Source: an uncultured delta proteobacterium
GTDB taxonomy: Bacteria; Myxococcota_A; Bradymonadia; REDH01
Reading direction: 5' to 3'
Length of the DNA: 8,055 nt
NCBI GenBank assembly: GCA_903873545.1
Contig: CAIQPA010000285.1
Coordinates: 1-8,055 of the forward strand
Shown one piece after another: positions 5,857-8,055 of this stretch. Below the pieces are notes generated by a model. The model had not been told where the DNA came from and made no database searches. It saw only the letters and a program-made list of their open reading frames with translations. Within the stretch, counting starts at the first letter, position 1. Every line of letters starts with the position of its first letter. Both the position numbers and the translations under genes were made by a program.

Positions 5857-6772
5857 AGCTGGCAGCGTCGCCTTCGTTGGCAAGCAGGGGCTGAGCGCCA
5901 CCCGTAGCGGCGTAGGAGGTGAAGGTGGCGAGGAAGGAGGCATCCCAGCACTGTGCCACATTCCAGATCACCTCGCCCAGATTTCCGCCCCATGCGGCAA
6001 CGTCGCTGCGCCCTGCCCCGGTTGCATCCCAGTTGCTTACAATGTGTAGGTTCTCGAGCTGGCTCGCGGCGTCGTTGTCTACGTCTGCGAGCGTGAGAAA
6101 GTCGAAGCGGCCGCTGCCGTCGGCGCGCTGGAGGTAGCCATACTCGCTGTCACGCGGCCCCTCGCCCCGCTCGTTGACGAAGTCGCTGAACGTCACGGCG
6201 TTGGTGCGCGGCTCGCCGGTCAGGTCGTAGCGGATGGCGATGCTGCCCCGTTCCCGCTTTGCGACGTCTATGACGGCCTGGTTGTCGAAGAGCAGCGTGA
6301 GGGTTCCCTTGCCGCGCTCGCCGGCTTCGGGCCGCTCCGCGGCGCCCTCGATGAGCGGAATGAAGTCACCGGCGTCGGCGCGCCGCTTACCGGAAAGGGC
6401 ATAGGTGATGCTCCGGTCGCCCGTGCGGACGGCCACGAGCTTGTAGGCAAAGGGACGGAGCGCGCTGTCGTCGTTCCAAGGCCCCCAGGTGATGGTGTCA
6501 CCCTCCACGCTGGTCGCTGGGTAGCGCATGATGGTCTGGATGAGGCCCACCCAGACGACCGAGGCGGCGTTGAGGAAGTCGGAGGTGTTGCGGGTGTGCT
6601 GGTAGAACTCGGCCACAGCGCCGAGGGTGGATTTGTTGTCGGTGGAGGGGACATCGAGGCGGACCTCGCTGGCGGCCGGCAGGGTGTCGCGCACCTCCTC
6701 GAGGAGGGCGTCGTCGTCTTGGGCGCAGGCGGTGAGGGTTGCGAGGACGAGGAGGAGGGAGATTCGCTGCAT
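5819..6772 (-). CDS. Uncharacterised lipoprotein, first gene of a two-gene unit with the GH113-like hydrolase
   Basis: I do not recognise a named family. This 317-residue protein starts MQRISLLLVLATLTAC with a clear lipobox (LTAC, Cys16), followed by the acidic AQDDD. A helical region at about 48-85 (including FYQHTRNTSDFLNAASVVWV) precedes a predicted beta-rich body. That body has a WGPW motif (96-99), and later DVDNDAASQLENLHIVSNWD, then a Gly/Ala stretch and QCWDASF. Two cysteines (C275, C306) could form a disulfide, as expected for an exported protein. Of two adjacent ATGs, the one at 6772 is 7 nt from the GAGAGG Shine-Dalgarno (6780-6785) and is preferred over 6775 (4 nt). The 3' end overlaps the start of the hydrolase gene, so the two are probably translated together. 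Anchorage in the outer membrane is inferred. A shared role in envelope or polysaccharide metabolism is a guess from context. Confidence 0.83.
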   Translation of the reverse strand: MQRISLLLVLATLTACAQDDDALLEEVRDTLPAASEVRLDVPSTDNKSTLGAVAEFYQHTRNTSDFLNAASVVWVGLIQTIMRYPATSVEGDTITWGPWNDDSALRPFAYKLVAVRTGDRSITYALSGKRRADAGDFIPLIEGAAERPEAGERGKGTLTLLFDNQAVIDVAKRERGSIAIRYDLTGEPRTNAVTFSDFVNERGEGPRDSEYGYLQRADGSGRFDFLTLADVDNDAASQLENLHIVSNWDATGAGRSDVAAWGGNLGEVIWNVAQCWDASFLATFTSYAATGGAQPLLANEGDAASCAVSGETVAPLL

Positions 6773-6938
6773 CATGGGACCTCTCGTTGGTGGCGGCTGC
6801 AGGGGTAACACCCTTCGGGCATCAGCGGATTATCAGATGAACGCAGTTGGCTCGAAAGAATTCTCGAGGGGTCCGCGCGGCGACATTCATACGAAGTTTT
6901 ATGTGTTTTCATGAATCGATGAGCGCAAGATTGTTTAT

Positions 6939-6956
6939 TGATTTGGTCAAGAATCA
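6939..6956. promoter_or_regulatory. 18-bp dyad in the peroxiredoxin promoter region, operator candidate
   Basis: Perfect 5-bp arms TGATT (6939-6943) and AATCA (6952-6956) flank an 8-bp spacer. It lies between and over the weak -35 and -10 candidates of the peroxiredoxin gene, about 57 bp before its ATG, where a repressor or redox regulator could bind. It matches no consensus I can name; short arms like these also occur by chance. Confidence 0.25.
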
Positions 6957-7000
6957 TACCTAGGCCGAGTGAGACCGCCAGCGCGGGTTCCCAACCAACC

Positions 7001-7004
7001 GGAG
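7001..7004 (+). promoter_or_regulatory. Shine-Dalgarno of the peroxiredoxin gene
   Basis: GGAG lies 8 nt before the ATG at 7013. It fixes the start there rather than at an upstream in-frame TTG at 6938, whose extra 25 codons lack homology to the family's N-terminus. Confidence 0.6.
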
Positions 7005-7012
7005 CAAAGAAC

Positions 7013-7666
7013 ATGAGCCTCACCCCCATCGAAGCACCCCGCATCCAGCTTGGAGGCCCTGCCCCCGACTTCGAAGCCAAGACGACGCACGGCCTCCTCA
7101 AGCTCTCGGAGTGGAACAAGGAGAAGTGGGTTGTCCTCTTCTCCCACCCCGCCGACTTCACCCCGGTCTGCACGACGGAGTTTCTGGCCTTTGCAGGCCT
7201 GGAGAGCGCCTTCGCGGAGCGGAACACGGTGCTCATCGGCCTCTCAATCGACTCGGTCTTCGCCCACATCGGCTGGGTGCAGAACATCAAGGAGAAGTTC
7301 GGCGTCGATGTGAACTTCCCGGTCATCGCCGACCTCGATCAGCGGGTGGCCTCGCTCTACGGCATGGTGCACACGCCGAGCTCCGAGACCGCGACGGTTC
7401 GCTGCGTCTTCATTATCGACCCGGCCCGGAAGATCCGTGCGCTCATCTACTACCCGATGAATGTGGGCCGGAACTTTGCAGAGATCATCCGGCTCATCGA
7501 CGGGCTGCAGACGGCAGACAAGAACGGTGTCGCCTGCCCCGCGAACTGGGTTCCGGGCGAGCCGGTCATCGTGCCGGCGCCGCAGACGGTGGCCGGTGCA
7601 CGTGAGCGGCTCGCGTCGCAGGATTTCCAAGTAACGGACTGGTACTTCTCGAAGAAGACGCTCTAA
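7013..7666 (+). CDS. Prx6-type peroxiredoxin
   Basis: This thiol peroxidase reduces hydrogen peroxide, organic hydroperoxides or peroxynitrite in the cytoplasm. The 217-residue protein opens IQLGGPAPDFEAKTTHG (11-27). The active-site segment FSHPADFTPVCTTEF (43-57) has peroxidatic Cys53 with Thr50 and Pro51, and His45 is typical of the Prx6 group. Later come GLSIDS (76-81), FPVIADLD (102-109), the catalytic-type Arg130 in TVRCVFIIDP and YYPMNVGRN (146-154). The C-terminal arm ends TDWYFSKKTL. This long C-terminal arm and the motif order fit Prx6 rather than AhpC. Two further cysteines are C131 and C175; the latter lies in VACPANWVPG, the place of ATPVDW-like sequence in 1-Cys members, so it could be resolving. 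The gene stands alone behind an AT-rich promoter region and is followed by a GC-rich inverted repeat. Confidence 0.94.
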   Translation: MSLTPIEAPRIQLGGPAPDFEAKTTHGLLKLSEWNKEKWVVLFSHPADFTPVCTTEFLAFAGLESAFAERNTVLIGLSIDSVFAHIGWVQNIKEKFGVDVNFPVIADLDQRVASLYGMVHTPSSETATVRCVFIIDPARKIRALIYYPMNVGRNFAEIIRLIDGLQTADKNGVACPANWVPGEPVIVPAPQTVAGARERLASQDFQVTDWYFSKKTL

Positions 7667-7671
7667 GGCTT

Positions 7672-7707
7672 GCGCCGCGAGGGCTCCTGCTGCCATCGTC
7701 GCGGCGC
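7672..7707 (+). terminator. GC-rich inverted repeat after the peroxiredoxin gene, terminator-like
   Basis: A perfect 9-bp inverted repeat, GCGCCGCGA (7672-7680) and TCGCGGCGC (7699-7707), with an 18-nt loop, begins 6 nt after the TAA. No T-run follows, so it is not a classical intrinsic terminator. It may be a U-less terminator, a 3' stabiliser, or an operator of the next gene, which starts 40 nt further on. Confidence 0.4.
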
Positions 7708-7746
7708 GCTGCAACATTGATGGCGCACATCGCGCCGGAGGAAGAG

Positions 7747-8055
7747 ATGCAGGAGCAGGCAGCCATGCCCGGAGAGAGCAAGAAGCGGGTCGCTGCTGCC
7801 GCGCTGACGGCGGGACGCGCTGTCACGCGGGGGCTGCTCTGGGGCGCCGGCAAGGTGGCCTATGGGTACAGGGCCATCGATCCCGATGTGCAGCGACACC
7901 TCGTGCACGGTCCTGTGGTGGGGCTCGGCATGTTGCTGCCGCGCGAGCGGAGCGTGGTCGCGAAGCCGGACGACGGCTACCTGCCGCTGATCCTGGTGCA
8001 TGGGATGGCCGGCGACCCGACCAACTTCTACGCGCTGCGTGCCTACTTCGCTGCG
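7747..8055 (+). CDS. Alpha/beta-hydrolase, lipase/esterase-like, N-terminal part (runs off the right edge)
   Basis: An open frame continues to the window end without a stop; 103 codons are visible. The N-terminus (MQEQAAMPGESKKRVAAAAL) is basic and helical, followed by a Gly/Ala-rich segment (LLWGAGKVAYGYRAI). The fold begins at about residue 78 with YLPLILVHGMAGDPTNFYAL, the first strand and oxyanion-hole motif (HGMAG, 85-89) of the alpha/beta-hydrolase superfamily, closest by eye to EstA/LipA-type lipases. The catalytic Ser, Asp and His lie beyond the edge and cannot be checked. ATG at 7747 has GGAGGA at 7737-7742 (spacing 4 nt, or 6 counted from GGAG). The alternatives are ATG 7720 without an RBS and ATG 7765 with AGGAG 9 nt upstream. 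It follows the peroxiredoxin gene on the same strand; shared transcription is possible but the inverted repeat lies between them. Confidence 0.75.
   Translation, partial: MQEQAAMPGESKKRVAAAALTAGRAVTRGLLWGAGKVAYGYRAIDPDVQRHLVHGPVVGLGMLLPRERSVVAKPDDGYLPLILVHGMAGDPTNFYALRAYFAA

Larger units (their letters stand above)
6776..7012. other. Divergent, locally AT-rich intergenic region between the lipoprotein and peroxiredoxin genes
   Basis: These 237 bp lie between two divergent starts. The stretch at about 6880-6960 is strikingly AT-rich against a very GC-rich background, as expected for back-to-back promoters. A possible plus-strand promoter is TTGTTT (6931-6936) with CATACC (6955-6960), 18 bp apart and weak. 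Other elements are a near-palindrome at 6851-6868 (CTCGA and TCGAG around AGAATTCT), ATTCAT/ATGAAT arms at 6885-6890 and 6911-6916, and the dyad at 6939-6956. I find no good Fur, PerR or OxyR consensus site and no small gene with convincing signals. Confidence 0.5.

Noticed and set aside
4960..5907. 315-codon plus-strand frame opposite the GH113-like gene
   Set aside because: It is an antisense shadow: Gly/Arg-rich with no domain, whereas the minus strand holds catalytic motifs throughout.
6938..7012. N-terminal extension of the peroxiredoxin from a TTG at 6938
   Set aside because: There is no RBS there, the extra residues resemble no peroxiredoxin, and the ATG at 7013 has GGAG at good spacing.
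1..8055. Mobile element, tRNA/rRNA, CRISPR or defence island
   Set aside because: No transposase, integrase, terminal repeats, cloverleaf or regular spaced repeats are seen; codon use is uniform across the genes, so there is no sign of recent transfer.

Overview
This is a GC-rich, densely packed chromosomal segment from a Gram-negative bacterium. Three genes encode lipoproteins with lipobox signal peptides. One gene encodes a zinc-ribbon/transmembrane/sulfatase-modifying-factor-like fusion. Together with the high GC and the wobble bias towards G/C, this suggests a Myxococcota (former deltaproteobacterial) or related genome. The taxonomic guess is inference; there is no rRNA or other decisive marker here.

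Layout, left to right: (1) the 5' part of a minus-strand TPR-like repeat protein that runs off the left edge; (2) a divergent plus-strand Fur/PerR-family metalloregulator; (3) convergent with it after only 4 bp, a minus-strand membrane-anchored SUMF1/FGE-like protein with an N-terminal zinc ribbon; (4) a plus-strand lipoprotein with a Pro/Ala linker, behind a good sigma70-type promoter; (5) plus-strand dnaB, the replicative helicase; (6) a minus-strand two-gene unit of lipoproteins, made of an unrecognised lipoprotein followed by an overlapping GH113-like glycoside hydrolase whose stop codon overlaps that of dnaB; (7) a 240-bp, locally AT-rich divergent intergenic region; (8) a plus-strand Prx6-type peroxiredoxin followed by a GC-rich inverted repeat; (9) the 5' part of an alpha/beta-hydrolase (lipase-like) gene that runs off the right edge.

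These are mostly housekeeping, envelope and oxidative-stress functions in short transcription units. I see no mobile element, CRISPR array, tRNA/rRNA or defence cassette, and no evidence for a multi-gene novel system. The observations most worth a second look are molecular. DnaB carries an extended acidic C-terminal tail ending in DDQPF, which resembles the SSB C-terminal tip, plus a roughly 20-residue insertion in its ATPase domain. The Fur-family protein mixes PerR-like and Fur-like diagnostic residues and appears to have lost most of the usual Fur third metal site. The peroxiredoxin has a Prx6-like body with a cysteine in a CPANW motif. A hairpin would sequester the dnaB Shine-Dalgarno sequence. 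Genes are extremely compact at both convergent junctions.
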